This document shows positions 42,897-51,431 of a stretch of 64,000 nt of DNA, piece by piece; the stretch's first letter is position 1; every line of letters begins with the position of its first letter. The DNA comes from Streptomyces roseoverticillatus (GTDB taxonomy: Bacteria > Actinomycetota > Actinomycetes > Streptomycetales > Streptomycetaceae): contig NZ_JOFL01000026.1 of assembly GCF_000719265.1 (NCBI RefSeq), positions 32,032 to 96,031 of the forward strand, written 5' to 3'. The translations under genes were made by a program, and so were the position numbers. Under the pieces are notes generated by a model. It was not told the DNA's origin. It did not search any database and saw only the letters and a program-made list of their open reading frames with translations.

Positions 42897-42989
42897 TGCC
42901 CACCCCCGGAGTCGAACCGGGGAACTCTGCGGCCGATATCCCCGAGCGGGGCCGGTACCGCGCACCTCTCACCGTTGGGTCAGCGGGGC
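42897..42989 (-). tRNA. Degenerate tRNA-like gene with long variable region
   Basis: Perfect T arm (CCCGG-TTCGACT-CCGGG) and a D region (CCCAACGG) shared with its neighbour. The acceptor stem pairs only about 5 of 7, and an irregular anticodon/variable region of some 45 nt contains GCGG...CCGC and CCCC-GCTC-GGGG. Size (93 nt) suits a class II tRNA. Anticodon cannot be assigned. Probably non-functional or highly divergent. Confidence 0.4.
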
Positions 42990-43192
42990 TTGCACGTCCT
43001 CGCCGGCTCGGGGCCGGTCAATACATCTGAGCAAAATTTGAGGGTTGTGATCCTGGACAGCGGAAAATCACGATCCGCAGACAACCCCGCACGGAGTGCT
43101 GTTTCGCTCTGAGACGGGGGCTAGCTTGGTGGGCACTGCGGACAGTGCTAAAGCGTCCGCGAATCTCCCTCTGACACCCATGGAGTACAGCT

Positions 43193-43363
43193 ATGCCCGC
43201 AGACAAAGACTCTTCGCCTGCCCGTGCCGCACTCGCCCCTGTCTTTGTAGTTCGGACGCGGAGCTTTGAACTCATCTTTTACAGGTTCCCAACCAAGGCG
43301 GTCGGTGTGGTCACCTTTGCGGGCTCGCTAACAAGCATCGCAAGCTATTTCGTGACTCGCTGA
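43193..43363 (+). CDS. Possible 56-aa membrane peptide
   Basis: ATG with GGAG eight nt upstream; the product has a basic/aromatic middle (FVVRTRSFELIFYRFPTK) and a C-terminal hydrophobic stretch (AVGVVTFAGSLTSIASYFV) ending in TR. It looks like a single-pass membrane peptide. The region is lower in GC than average, as expected for element DNA. No homologue recalled. Confidence 0.4.
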   Translation: MPADKDSSPARAALAPVFVVRTRSFELIFYRFPTKAVGVVTFAGSLTSIASYFVTR

Positions 43364-44011
43364 TACCCGATCTAAGCTCGGGGCCGGTCCGGACAACGTG
43401 GGGACCGCACCGCTTGCACCCCCGTGGCGCCCCCGGTCAAGGGGCGGTTACTTGTGGGCGGTACGGCCCCCGCGCGTCGCCTCACGACCCCTGCGGCCAC
43501 CCCCGAGTAACGCAGGGGCGCGTGGTGCACGGGCAACGCTGTTCAGAGAGTCGGGCACTCAGACCGCCAAAGGTTCCCCCTTGGGGTGGGTGCGCGGTAA
43601 TCCCTCTCTCGGAAGTAGTAGGGAGCAAGCCTTGCCCGCCGTCCGCTGCGAGGCAGTTGCAGCAGCTCCCCTTCTCGTAAGTAGTAGGGAACAAGCCTTG
43701 CCCGCCCGTGCACGGTGACCAGGGACGCTGGTCTCTCTCCCGACATCTACATGAAGCAAGGCTTACCGATGGCCTCTGGTGGCGCAGTGCCGCTTAAGGC
43801 GACCAGCTCTCTTCTTCTTAGTTTTTTTATGTGTTTCTAAAAAAGTGGTGTAAACCGTCACTCCAACACCGCTCGGCCCGCTGTAGGGCGCCCGGCCCGT
43901 ACCGGGAGCTGAGAGAGCGCCGAGGAAGCCGTTTACGCCTACGTGCGAGCATGGAAGGCTCCGGGTGGCAGAAGCCTCAGCCGGGGCAAGTGTCAGAGCC
44001 GTAGAGGGCTG
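43364..44011. other. Non-coding region between element genes and the recombinase
   Basis: No gene supported. It holds a pair of 28-bp direct repeats (43613 and 43679) and an AT-rich island at about 43812-43858 whose TTTTTT and AAAAAA runs could pair, possibly as a terminator of the leftward recombinase transcript. An attachment site could lie here but is not identified. Confidence 0.45.
43613..43706. repeat. Pair of 28-bp direct repeats
   Basis: AAGTAGTAGGGA(G/A) followed by CAAGCCTTGCCCGCC occurs at 43613-43640 and 43679-43706 (27 of 28 identical, period 66). The preceding CTC-rich bases are also similar. A partial inverse, GCAAGGCTTAC, lies near 43755. Confidence 0.7.
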
Positions 44012-45712
44012 CTACGCGGCTGCCGCAACGGCAGGCTGTGCGAGGCGGATCCGAGCCTCCGGCGTCGGTTCGGTCTCAGGTCGGTCCTCTGTCGCAGCGT
44101 CGTCTGCGGCCCTGACGTTCTCCTCAATCGCCGGATCCAGGTCTCCTGTGATCGTGAATTCCACGCGCCGCACGTCGAGTGTGCGCCATCCGCCCTTGAC
44201 TCCACGCTTGATGTCCAGGCGGGCTCCGGCGTCAACGAGCATGGCGCGCCTGTCCGCGATGTCGGCGGAGTGCCATTCATCGGCGAAGGTGCGCCCCGTG
44301 GGGGTGACGACTCGCCGGGGCTCGGTCTTCTCTCGTGCTTCCAGTTCGATGAGGCGGCTTTCCAAGGCGTCTGCGCGCTTCTGCCAAGCAGCCATGCCTG
44401 CCTTGGACTTCCGGCGGGCCTTCTGTTCGTCGTGTTCCTCCATCTCCGCCACTGTTGCCGCGATTTCCGGTGCAGGGTCGTAGCCGGGTACCTCCGTGAC
44501 GTGCGTGAGCTGTATCGGGCCCGCAGTGCGCAGGAACTCAGTGGTGACGTACTCGTTCACCCAGTCCGCACGGATGACACACGGCGCAGAGCAATGTGTG
44601 CCGTACTTGTATGACGAGCAGCTGTAGTAGCCCTGCTTGCAATACATGCGGCTGCCGCACCCTGCGCAGTGGATGACCCGCAGCAGCAGTGCTGAAGAGT
44701 CCTTGCGTCGCGGTGCCTTCTCCGCTGTGGGCTTCGGCGCCAGGAGCATGCCCACTTGGTCGAACTCCTCACGAGTGAGGACCGGGGTTTCGGTAGCCAT
44801 GACGGGCGCGCCCTGGTCGTCGCGGACCGGGTTGCCCTTGTGCATCTTCCATCCCATGATCGCGGGGCAGGCCAGCATCCTCGTGATGGTGGATGCGCGC
44901 CACTGTGCGGGCCTCTTCTTCTGCTCACCGGGCTCGGTATCGGTGGTGCTCTTCTTCCTCGCCTGGTACGCCTTCCAGTGCGCGGATGGTGACAGAACGC
45001 CCTCGGCATTGAGCTTCTGCGCGATGGCGTGCGTCGTCAGGCCGGAGATCAACCACGCAATGATCCGCTCAATGACCTTCACGGCCTCGGGGTCGGGAAC
45101 GAGTGTCCAGCCGACTCCGCCGTGTTCCTTTGGCATGGGGGCGGGGAGGTAGCCGTACGGGGGCTGACCCCCACGCCACCGAAGCGTCATGCGCCGCATG
45201 GCGGACTGCGCCCCGCTCACCCGGTCGCTGACGCTCTGCGACTCCACCTGCGCCGCAAAGGCCAGCATCAGCATCATGAGTTCGCTGGTGGGGTCTATGG
45301 GGTTGCGGAAGTCGAAGACGAGACGGCCTCCGCCGATCCCCTCGGCGAAGACGAGCATCTTGCGGTGTTCACGAGCCCACTTCGCAAGCTCGTGCATGTC
45401 GCCCATGGACCGGATGGCGCGGTCGAAGCGCCACCACACCAGGGCCTCGTAGTCGTCCGGCCGGGCGAGCCACCCGCCGAGCTGCGGACGGTCAAAGGGC
45501 CCGATCTTGGACGCGGACACGTCCAGGTCGACGGCTTCCCTCAGTTCGTCGCCCTCACCGAAGTCGATCCCGAGGGCTGTCGCCGCTATATCGTCGGCTT
45601 CGCGCTGCCGCTCGGGGCTGGTCGTCTCATCTGTCCGCACCGACAGGCGGACGCACCGGACCCCGCGTAGGGTCTCGGCGAACTCGGTTCGTGCAGTTCC
45701 ATTGCTCTCCAC
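44012..45712 (-). CDS. Large serine recombinase (integrase)
   Basis: 566 aa from GTG 45712. N-terminal resolvase domain with the catalytic Ser in GVRCVRLSVRTDETTSPERQ and LVWWRFDRAIRSMGDMHELA; recombinase domain from about residue 170 (SVSDRVSGAQSAMRRM, GQPPYGYLPAP); zinc ribbon CAGCGSRMYCKQGYYSC plus CSAPC; a Glu/Lys-rich coiled coil near 450-500. This family integrates phages and integrative elements at short att sites. An in-frame ATG at 45907 adds 65 residues over a repeated DNA segment; most relatives start about where GTG 45712 lies. Complete, so possibly active. Confidence 0.9.
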   Translation of the reverse strand: MESNGTARTEFAETLRGVRCVRLSVRTDETTSPERQREADDIAATALGIDFGEGDELREAVDLDVSASKIGPFDRPQLGGWLARPDDYEALVWWRFDRAIRSMGDMHELAKWAREHRKMLVFAEGIGGGRLVFDFRNPIDPTSELMMLMLAFAAQVESQSVSDRVSGAQSAMRRMTLRWRGGQPPYGYLPAPMPKEHGGVGWTLVPDPEAVKVIERIIAWLISGLTTHAIAQKLNAEGVLSPSAHWKAYQARKKSTTDTEPGEQKKRPAQWRASTITRMLACPAIMGWKMHKGNPVRDDQGAPVMATETPVLTREEFDQVGMLLAPKPTAEKAPRRKDSSALLLRVIHCAGCGSRMYCKQGYYSCSSYKYGTHCSAPCVIRADWVNEYVTTEFLRTAGPIQLTHVTEVPGYDPAPEIAATVAEMEEHDEQKARRKSKAGMAAWQKRADALESRLIELEAREKTEPRRVVTPTGRTFADEWHSADIADRRAMLVDAGARLDIKRGVKGGWRTLDVRRVEFTITGDLDPAIEENVRAADDAATEDRPETEPTPEARIRLAQPAVAAAA

Positions 45713-45734
45713 GCTCCTTGTGGGGAGCGGAGAT

Positions 45735-45905
45735 TGCCCGGGGCGCTTGACCTGTGTAGATGCCGCCGTGCGTGTCTGCATGGCCCCGGTAGGGACGGGG
45801 GAATTCCCACCACCCCCGACCGTGAACCCTGCTACATCGTTCTTCTCCATGCCCTCTTGGGAGAGCGAAGGTTTCCGCGCCCGCTTGACCTGCGAAGACG
45901 CCACC
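45735..45905. repeat. Imperfect direct repeat upstream of the recombinase
   Basis: Two segments read on the minus strand, GGTGGCGTCTTCGCAGGTCA (from about 45905) and GGCGGCATCTACACAGGTCA (from about 45769), are each followed by AAGCG and a related CTCCC-AGGG tract. They are about 136 nt apart and may be recombinase or regulator sites. Confidence 0.4.
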
Positions 45906-46005
45906 ATGGGCGATCACTCCAGAACTGCGACTCTGGAGCATCGGGCGGCCCGCGGCCGGGGGAATGCCTTTGTTCACAGGGGCCCGGAGCCGTGCGGCGC
46001 CGTCG

Positions 46006-47388
46006 TCACATCGGCGGCGCCGCCGGTGCCGGTCCCAGCGTCGTCGTTCCCGGCGCGGCCCGGTGGCCGAGGCCCGTGCGGTACGCGTCCAGCGCCGCCT
46101 CGACCCGCCCCGTCCGCCGCAGCAGGTCCCCCAGCAGCCGGCACAGGTCCGCCAGGTCTCCCGCGGCCCCCGTCCGCTCCAGCAGCGACAGCGCCGCGCA
46201 GTAGTGCTCCTCCGCCGTCTCGGTGAGACCTCGCTCCTCCGCGATCAGCCCCAGCAGCCGGTGCGCGCCGCCCGCGTGGACCGCGCCGCGCTCGGCGCCG
46301 AGCGCCGACTCCGCGGCCGACGGCGCCAGCAGCGGGCTCAGCAGCCCCTCCGCCTCGGCCGCCTTGCCGCGCCGCCGCAGCACGTCGGCCAGCTCCACCT
46401 CCACCTGCACGGTGAACAGCGGCGCCCGCTTCGACGCCAGCATGTCGCGCGCCGTCCGCAGCTCGCTCTCGGCGCCCTCCAGGTCGCCGTTCTGCGCGCG
46501 GACGTAGCCGCGCATCCAGTGGCAGTGCGCGAGCTCGGTGCGGATGTGCAGCTGCTGGTAGAGCTCCTGGGCCTTGGCGAGGGAGGCGTCGGCCTCCGCG
46601 ATCCGGCCCTCGGCGATCAGCGTGCGGGCCACGCCGCGGTGCATGCCGGCGACGAGCGCCGGGTCGTCCACCTGGGGCGCCAGCGCCAGGGCCAGCTCGG
46701 CGGCGTGCGCGGCACGGGCGTGCGCCCCCATGTCCATGTACGGGGCGATGGACGCCGTGTAGAGGAGCAGCAGCGCGTCGGGGTCGTGCAGGCCGGAGGC
46801 GTTCAGCTCGTCCAGCGCGGTCTCCAGCAGGTAGCAGGCGTAGCGCAGTTCTCCCGCCAGTAGGTGGGCCGTGGCGCGCCCGCGCAGCGCGGGCACGCGG
46901 CGCGGTAGCGGTTCCTCGGCGAGCAGGGCCTCGGCGGCGGCGTAGTGGTCCCGGGCCTCGGTCAGATCGCCCGTCTCCAGGGCGCAGTCGCCGAGCCCGA
47001 GGTGGGCGGCGGCCTGCTCGGCGGTGAGCTCCGCGCGCGCCGCCTCGTCGCGCAGCGCCGCGTAGCGGACGGCGGCGTCCTCGGCGGCGCCGGTGGCCAG
47101 GGTGCGGCGGGCGTCGGTGAGCCGCATCCGCAGCCGGGTCGCCAGGTGGGCGGGGCGGCCGGTGGCGAGTTCGTCCACGGTGGTGCCCAGGCGGTCGGCG
47201 AGGTGGCGCAGGGCTGTCTCGGAGGGGCGCACGCGGCCGGCCTCCAGGGTGGAGATGTAGGCGGCGGTGTAGGCGGGCTCGGCCAGCTGGCGCTGGGTGA
47301 GGCCCTTGGCCGTCCGCAGCCGCAGCACGCGCCGGCCGATCTCGGCGGGCCCGTCCGCCCGTATGCCGTGGGTGCTGTTCTCGGCCAC
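46006..47388 (-). CDS. XRE-family TPR transcriptional regulator
   Basis: A 460-aa regulator. HTH_3 domain at residues 10-65 (EIGRRVLRLRTAKGLTQRQL, TAAYISTLEAGRVRPSETAL), then about ten TPR-type helical pairs (LGLGDCALETGDLTEARDHY; MRGYVRAQNGDLEGAESELR). The architecture resembles quorum-peptide receptors of the RRNPP type and many Streptomyces regulators. The GTG at 47388 is preceded by GAGGGGC. It is divergent from the iminopeptidase gene and a plausible regulator of it. Confidence 0.88.
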   Translation of the reverse strand: MAENSTHGIRADGPAEIGRRVLRLRTAKGLTQRQLAEPAYTAAYISTLEAGRVRPSETALRHLADRLGTTVDELATGRPAHLATRLRMRLTDARRTLATGAAEDAAVRYAALRDEAARAELTAEQAAAHLGLGDCALETGDLTEARDHYAAAEALLAEEPLPRRVPALRGRATAHLLAGELRYACYLLETALDELNASGLHDPDALLLLYTASIAPYMDMGAHARAAHAAELALALAPQVDDPALVAGMHRGVARTLIAEGRIAEADASLAKAQELYQQLHIRTELAHCHWMRGYVRAQNGDLEGAESELRTARDMLASKRAPLFTVQVEVELADVLRRRGKAAEAEGLLSPLLAPSAAESALGAERGAVHAGGAHRLLGLIAEERGLTETAEEHYCAALSLLERTGAAGDLADLCRLLGDLLRRTGRVEAALDAYRTGLGHRAAPGTTTLGPAPAAPPM

Positions 47389-47515
47389 TGCTGCCCCTCG
47401 GTAGGTTACGCCGTGCGTTTCGCGGTGCACTTCGCAGTGCGTTGTTTCGCCGTGCATTGCGTCATGCGCTTTGCCGTGCATGTCAGGTACTACGTGACGA
47501 CGTGAGGATGGAACC

Positions 47516-48961
47516 ATGCCGGATGCCCGCGCCGGGCAGGATCTCGCAGGGGGCGCACAGAGGCGCGGAGGGGCGCTCGGCGCCGCACCGTCGGTCACCG
47601 GCCGGCACCGCCAGCCCGGCCTGGTCCTCACCGACCACCACTTCGACGTGCCGCTCGACCACGACGACCCCACCGGCGAGCACATACGGGTCTACGCGCG
47701 CGAGGTCGTCGCGGCCCGCCGCGAGCACGACGAACTGCCCTGGCTCGTCTACCTCCAGGGCGGCCCCGGCTTCCCCGCCGGCCGCCCCGTGGGCCGCGAG
47801 AGCTGGCTCGACCGCGCCCTGGAGGACTACCGCGTCCTCCTCCTCGACCAGCGCGGCACCGGCCGCTCCACCCCCGCCACCCGCCAGACCCTCCCGCTCC
47901 GCGGCACCCCCGCCCAGCAAGCCGACTACCTCGCGCACTTCCGCGCCGACGCGATCGTCCGCGACTGCGAGCACATCCGGCGCCGGCTCACCGGCGGCCG
48001 GCCGTGGACCGTGCTCGGGCAGAGCTTCGGCGGCTTCTGCGCGGTCACCTACCTCTCCCGCGCGCCCGAGGGCCTCGCCGAAGTGCTGATCACCGGCGGC
48101 CTCCCCGGCCTCGACGCCGACGCGGACACCGTCTACCGCGCCGCCTACCCGCGCATGGAGCGCAAGACCCTCGCCCACTACGACCGCTACCCCGGCGACG
48201 AGGCCGCCGCCCGCCGCATCGCCGCCCACCTCGCCGAGCACGAGGAAGTCCTCACCGACGGCACTCACCTGACCGTCGAGGCCTTCCAGCAGCTCGGCAT
48301 CCTCCTCGGTACCGGCGACGGCTCGCACCGCCTCCACTACCTCCTGGAGGACGCCTTCGCGGACACCGCCGACGGGCCGCGCCTCTCCGACGCGTTCGGC
48401 GAACAGGTCGCGGCGATCCTCTCCCGCGCCCACTGCCCGCTCTACGCGCTGCTCCACGAAGCCATATATGCCCAGGACGGGGAGGCGACGCACTGGGCGG
48501 CCGAGCGCGTACGGGCGGAATTCCCGCAGTTCGACCAGTCCGACCGGTCCGATCGGCACGACCAGTCCGACCGGTCCGATCGGCACGACCGGTCCGACCA
48601 GTCCGACCGGCATGACGCCGACGGCGGCCGCTTCCTCTTCACCGGCGAGACCGTCCACCCGTGGATGCTGCACACCCACCCCGCCCTGCGCCCGCTGCGC
48701 CGCACCGCCGAACTCCTCGCCGAGCGCAAGGGCTGGACGCCCCTGTACGACGCCGGCCAACTCGCCCGCAACACCGTGCCGGTCGCGGCAGCGATCTACC
48801 ACGACGACCTCTACGTCGACACCGCGCACTCACTGCGTACGGCGCGGGCGATCCGCGGGCTGCGGACCTGGATCACGGACGAGTACGAGCACGACGGGGT
48901 ACGGGCGGGAGGCCGGGCCGTACTGGACCGGCTGCTGAGGCTCGTACGGGACGAGGCGTGA
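47516..48961 (+). CDS. pip: Proline iminopeptidase-like hydrolase (S33)
   Basis: A 481-aa alpha/beta-hydrolase of the prolyl aminopeptidase family, removing N-terminal proline from peptides. Oxyanion region LVYLQGGPGFPAG, LLLDQRGTGRSTPAT, nucleophile elbow VLGQSFGGFCAVTYL, and a C-terminal Asp/His pair (VAAAIYHDDLYVD). An insertion at about residues 338-366 is a Asp/Arg/His/Ser short-period repeat (QSDRSDRHD), matched by DNA repeats at about 48536-48612. No signal peptide. Divergent from a peptide-receptor-like TPR regulator. Confidence 0.9.
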   Translation: MPDARAGQDLAGGAQRRGGALGAAPSVTGRHRQPGLVLTDHHFDVPLDHDDPTGEHIRVYAREVVAARREHDELPWLVYLQGGPGFPAGRPVGRESWLDRALEDYRVLLLDQRGTGRSTPATRQTLPLRGTPAQQADYLAHFRADAIVRDCEHIRRRLTGGRPWTVLGQSFGGFCAVTYLSRAPEGLAEVLITGGLPGLDADADTVYRAAYPRMERKTLAHYDRYPGDEAAARRIAAHLAEHEEVLTDGTHLTVEAFQQLGILLGTGDGSHRLHYLLEDAFADTADGPRLSDAFGEQVAAILSRAHCPLYALLHEAIYAQDGEATHWAAERVRAEFPQFDQSDRSDRHDQSDRSDRHDRSDQSDRHDADGGRFLFTGETVHPWMLHTHPALRPLRRTAELLAERKGWTPLYDAGQLARNTVPVAAAIYHDDLYVDTAHSLRTARAIRGLRTWITDEYEHDGVRAGGRAVLDRLLRLVRDEA

Positions 48962-49151
48962 CGTTCCCCGGCCCGGCCCTCCTCCGAAGCCTGGGCCTCC
49001 TCCGAAGCCCGGCATCTCCCTGAAGTCCAAGCCCACTCCGGTCCCGTCCATTGCCGGGCGTCTCCCAGGCCCCTACGTTGAGCCGCGCATTAAAGCGACT
49101 TGACCCGCCACTTAACGCGAACCGGTGGCGGCGGAGCCCGGGAGGCCCCCC

Positions 49152-50450
49152 ATGAGACGACGAATATCCCTCGCGGCCGGCGGACTGGCTCTCGCAGCCG
49201 CCCTGGCCGCCACGGTGCCGGCCGCAGCCGCGAGCCCGGACGGACCCGCCACGTCCCAACGCACCCAGAACGTCGAATACTTCACCGGCCCCGACGGCCG
49301 GCCCCGCCGCACCACCATCCCCGCGTCCCCCGCCCTGCCCCGCCCGCTGCGCCCCTCCGTGAAGGGCGACGGCGACGTCACGCCGGTCGTCACCAACGGC
49401 CCGGTCGGCTCCAAGCTCGACGTCGTCTTCATCGGTGACGGCTACACCGCCGGCCAGCAGGGCGACTTCCACGCCGCCCTGCGCGCCAAGTGGGCCAAGA
49501 TGTCGGCCGTCGAGCCGTACGCGTCCTACAAGAACCTCTTCAACGTGTGGGCGGTCGACGCGGTTTCGCGCGAGTCCGGCATCACCAACGACCCCGCCAA
49601 GGGCGTCACGAAGGACACGGCCCTGCGCTCGTACTTCTTCTGCGACGACATCGAGCGGCTGCTGTGCGTCGACACCGCGCGCGTCGAGTCGTACGCGGCG
49701 AAGGCTCCGGCGGCCGATCTCGTCGTCGTCCTCTCCAACTCCGCCAAGTACGGCGGCGCCGGCTACAACGACGTCGTCTCGCAGGTCGGTTACGACGGCG
49801 TCGCCACGGCGTCGTCGGACCACCCGAAGTCCGACCAGGTGGCCGTCCACGAGACCGGGCACTCGCTCGGCAAGCTCGCCGACGAGTACCAGTACGACGA
49901 GTACGGCACGTACACCGGCGCCGAGCCGCGCGACGTCAACATCAGCACGCTGAACGCCGGGCAGCAGGTGGAGCAGCGGCAGAAGTGGTACCGCTGGCTC
50001 GGCCGGACCTCGCCGGACGGCGGCACCATCGGCTCCTACGAGGGCGGTGGCTACTACCCCAAGGGCCTCTACCGCCCCACTGAGAACTCGATCATGCGCA
50101 CGCTGGGCCGGGAGTTCAACCTTCCGGGGCGCGAGGCGATGATCGCGGGCTTCTACCGCCACGCGAGCGTGCTGAGCAGCGAGACCGGTCCGTACGGGAC
50201 GGTCTCGCGCCGCCAGCACGTCACCGTCCGGCTCGCCGCGCCCACGGTCACCCTGCGCTGGTACGTGGACGGGCTGGAGGTCGTGACCGCCCGCGGCCGG
50301 ACCGAGGTCGTCCCGCGCGCACTCGGCGTGCCGGCGGACGGCCGCCCGCACACGCTGACGGCGCGGGCGGTGGACCGCACGGACGCCGTCCTCGACCCGG
50401 AACTGCGGGGACGGCTGAAAGGGTCGCTGGTGTGGGGGGTGACGCGCTGA
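49152..50450 (+). CDS. Secreted M64-family metallopeptidase
   Basis: A 432-aa exported zinc peptidase. Signal peptide: MRRRISLAAGGLALAAALAA with AAAAS cleavage region. The catalytic signature VAVHETGHSLGKLADEY (about residue 235) gives two His, Glu and a third ligand. Upstream VVFIGDGYTAGQQGDFH and FNVWAVDAVSRESG are typical of the IgA-peptidase-like M64 family. The C-terminal domain (about 345-430) is beta-sandwich-like. GGGAGG lies before the ATG. Confidence 0.92.
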   Translation: MRRRISLAAGGLALAAALAATVPAAAASPDGPATSQRTQNVEYFTGPDGRPRRTTIPASPALPRPLRPSVKGDGDVTPVVTNGPVGSKLDVVFIGDGYTAGQQGDFHAALRAKWAKMSAVEPYASYKNLFNVWAVDAVSRESGITNDPAKGVTKDTALRSYFFCDDIERLLCVDTARVESYAAKAPAADLVVVLSNSAKYGGAGYNDVVSQVGYDGVATASSDHPKSDQVAVHETGHSLGKLADEYQYDEYGTYTGAEPRDVNISTLNAGQQVEQRQKWYRWLGRTSPDGGTIGSYEGGGYYPKGLYRPTENSIMRTLGREFNLPGREAMIAGFYRHASVLSSETGPYGTVSRRQHVTVRLAAPTVTLRWYVDGLEVVTARGRTEVVPRALGVPADGRPHTLTARAVDRTDAVLDPELRGRLKGSLVWGVTR

Positions 50451-50571
50451 GCGCCCCCAGCTGAGAGCCCCTGGCTGAGCGCCGAGTAAGGGCGCGGGGC
50501 GGTGTCGATCCGCGGCTCCGCCGCGTGGGCGCGACCAGCCGCATACGGCTCGCGGTTGACCATCCGCCCCG

Positions 50572-51303
50572 TCAGCCCGCGGCCAGGAACGGCGCGTCGC
50601 CATAAGCGCGCGCAAGTCGGCCGTAGCCGCGATCGAGCGCGGCTACGGCCGCCTCGCGAACACGCCCGGCCGGCTCCCCCGCGGCCAGCGCGGCGTGCAG
50701 CGCATCGAAGCCCAGCTCCCGCACCGCGCCGGCCAGGGACGCGAACGTCTCCAGCTCGTCCCGTACGTCCGCCTGTACGTCTGCCTGTACGTCCGCCCGT
50801 ACGTCCGCGTCCGCGGCGCGCTCTCCCGCCCGCTCCAGCAGGACGGCCAGGAGCTGATCGCGGCGCTCGCGGGCCAGCGGGAGGTAACTACGGCGCAGGG
50901 AGGGGCTGTCCAGCAGGATGCGGGAGAACGTGCGCGTCCGGGCGAGTGAGTCCGCGGCCAGGATCGTGCCGATGGCCTCGGTGCAGGCGCGGCGCAGCCG
51001 CTCGACGAGCTCCGTGCCGGTCGTCGCGCCGCGCACGGCCTCGGCGATGCCCGGCTCGAACTCCAGCCGGCGGCCGAAGAAGATGTCCTCCTTCGACGCG
51101 TAGTGCGTGAAGACGGTGGCCGGGGCGACGTCGGCCGCGGCGGCGATCCGGGTGAGCGTCACGGCGTCGAAGCCCTCGTCCGCGAAGAGGCGGAACGCGG
51201 CGTCGGCGATGGCGCGGCGGGTCCGCTCGCGCTTGCGGCCGCGCATTCCGGAGGCGGGGGCGGCGGGTGGCGCGGCGGGTGCGGCCGTCGGGCTCGGGGT
51301 CAT
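50572..51303 (-). CDS. TetR-family repressor of the adjacent MFS pump
   Basis: A 243-aa regulator; HTH at about 28-70 (TRRAIADAAFRLFADEGFDA, VTLTRIAAAADVAPATVFTH). The helical C-terminal half carries a short repeated Ala-Asp-Val stretch (near 170-185), from a DNA repeat of GTACGTCCGCCT units at 50760-50810. It is divergent from an MFS exporter with a near-perfect palindrome between the genes, so it almost certainly represses both until a drug-like ligand binds. Confidence 0.9.
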   Translation of the reverse strand: MTPSPTAAPAAPPAAPASGMRGRKRERTRRAIADAAFRLFADEGFDAVTLTRIAAAADVAPATVFTHYASKEDIFFGRRLEFEPGIAEAVRGATTGTELVERLRRACTEAIGTILAADSLARTRTFSRILLDSPSLRRSYLPLARERRDQLLAVLLERAGERAADADVRADVQADVQADVRDELETFASLAGAVRELGFDALHAALAAGEPAGRVREAAVAALDRGYGRLARAYGDAPFLAAG

Positions 51304-51332
51304 GCACCCCAGGATAACCGTGCGGCAAGTAG

Positions 51333-51368
51333 AAATAGAGATGCTACATTTTTGTAGCACCTCTATTT
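51333..51368. promoter_or_regulatory. Operator palindrome of the TetR/MFS pair
   Basis: AAATAGAGATGCTACA - TTTT - TGTAGCACCTCTATTT, 15 of 16 paired positions, in an AT-rich patch of an otherwise GC-rich region, centred between the divergent starts. Confidence 0.8.
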
Positions 51369-51431
51369 TTGAGGTCCGCCCGCTGTTGGTTCCCGCTGTT
51401 GGTCCACCCACTGCCGGAGGACGTCACTGCC

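Larger units (their letters stand above)
36780..45910. mobile_element. Degenerate integrated element (serine-recombinase island with phage remnants)
   Basis: Between two ordinary chromosomal genes lie a large serine recombinase, two HNH nucleases, a broken phage capsid gene, tRNA-like genes, a GntR regulator, a radical SAM/XRE module and several small proteins. Several stretches are visibly lower in GC than the flanks, notably 39.6-40.5 kb and 43.0-44.0 kb. Replication, terminase, portal and transfer genes are absent, so it is a remnant or satellite. Ends are approximate. Confidence 0.75.

Noticed and set aside
43613..43706. CRISPR array
   Set aside because: Only two repeats, no leader or cas genes.
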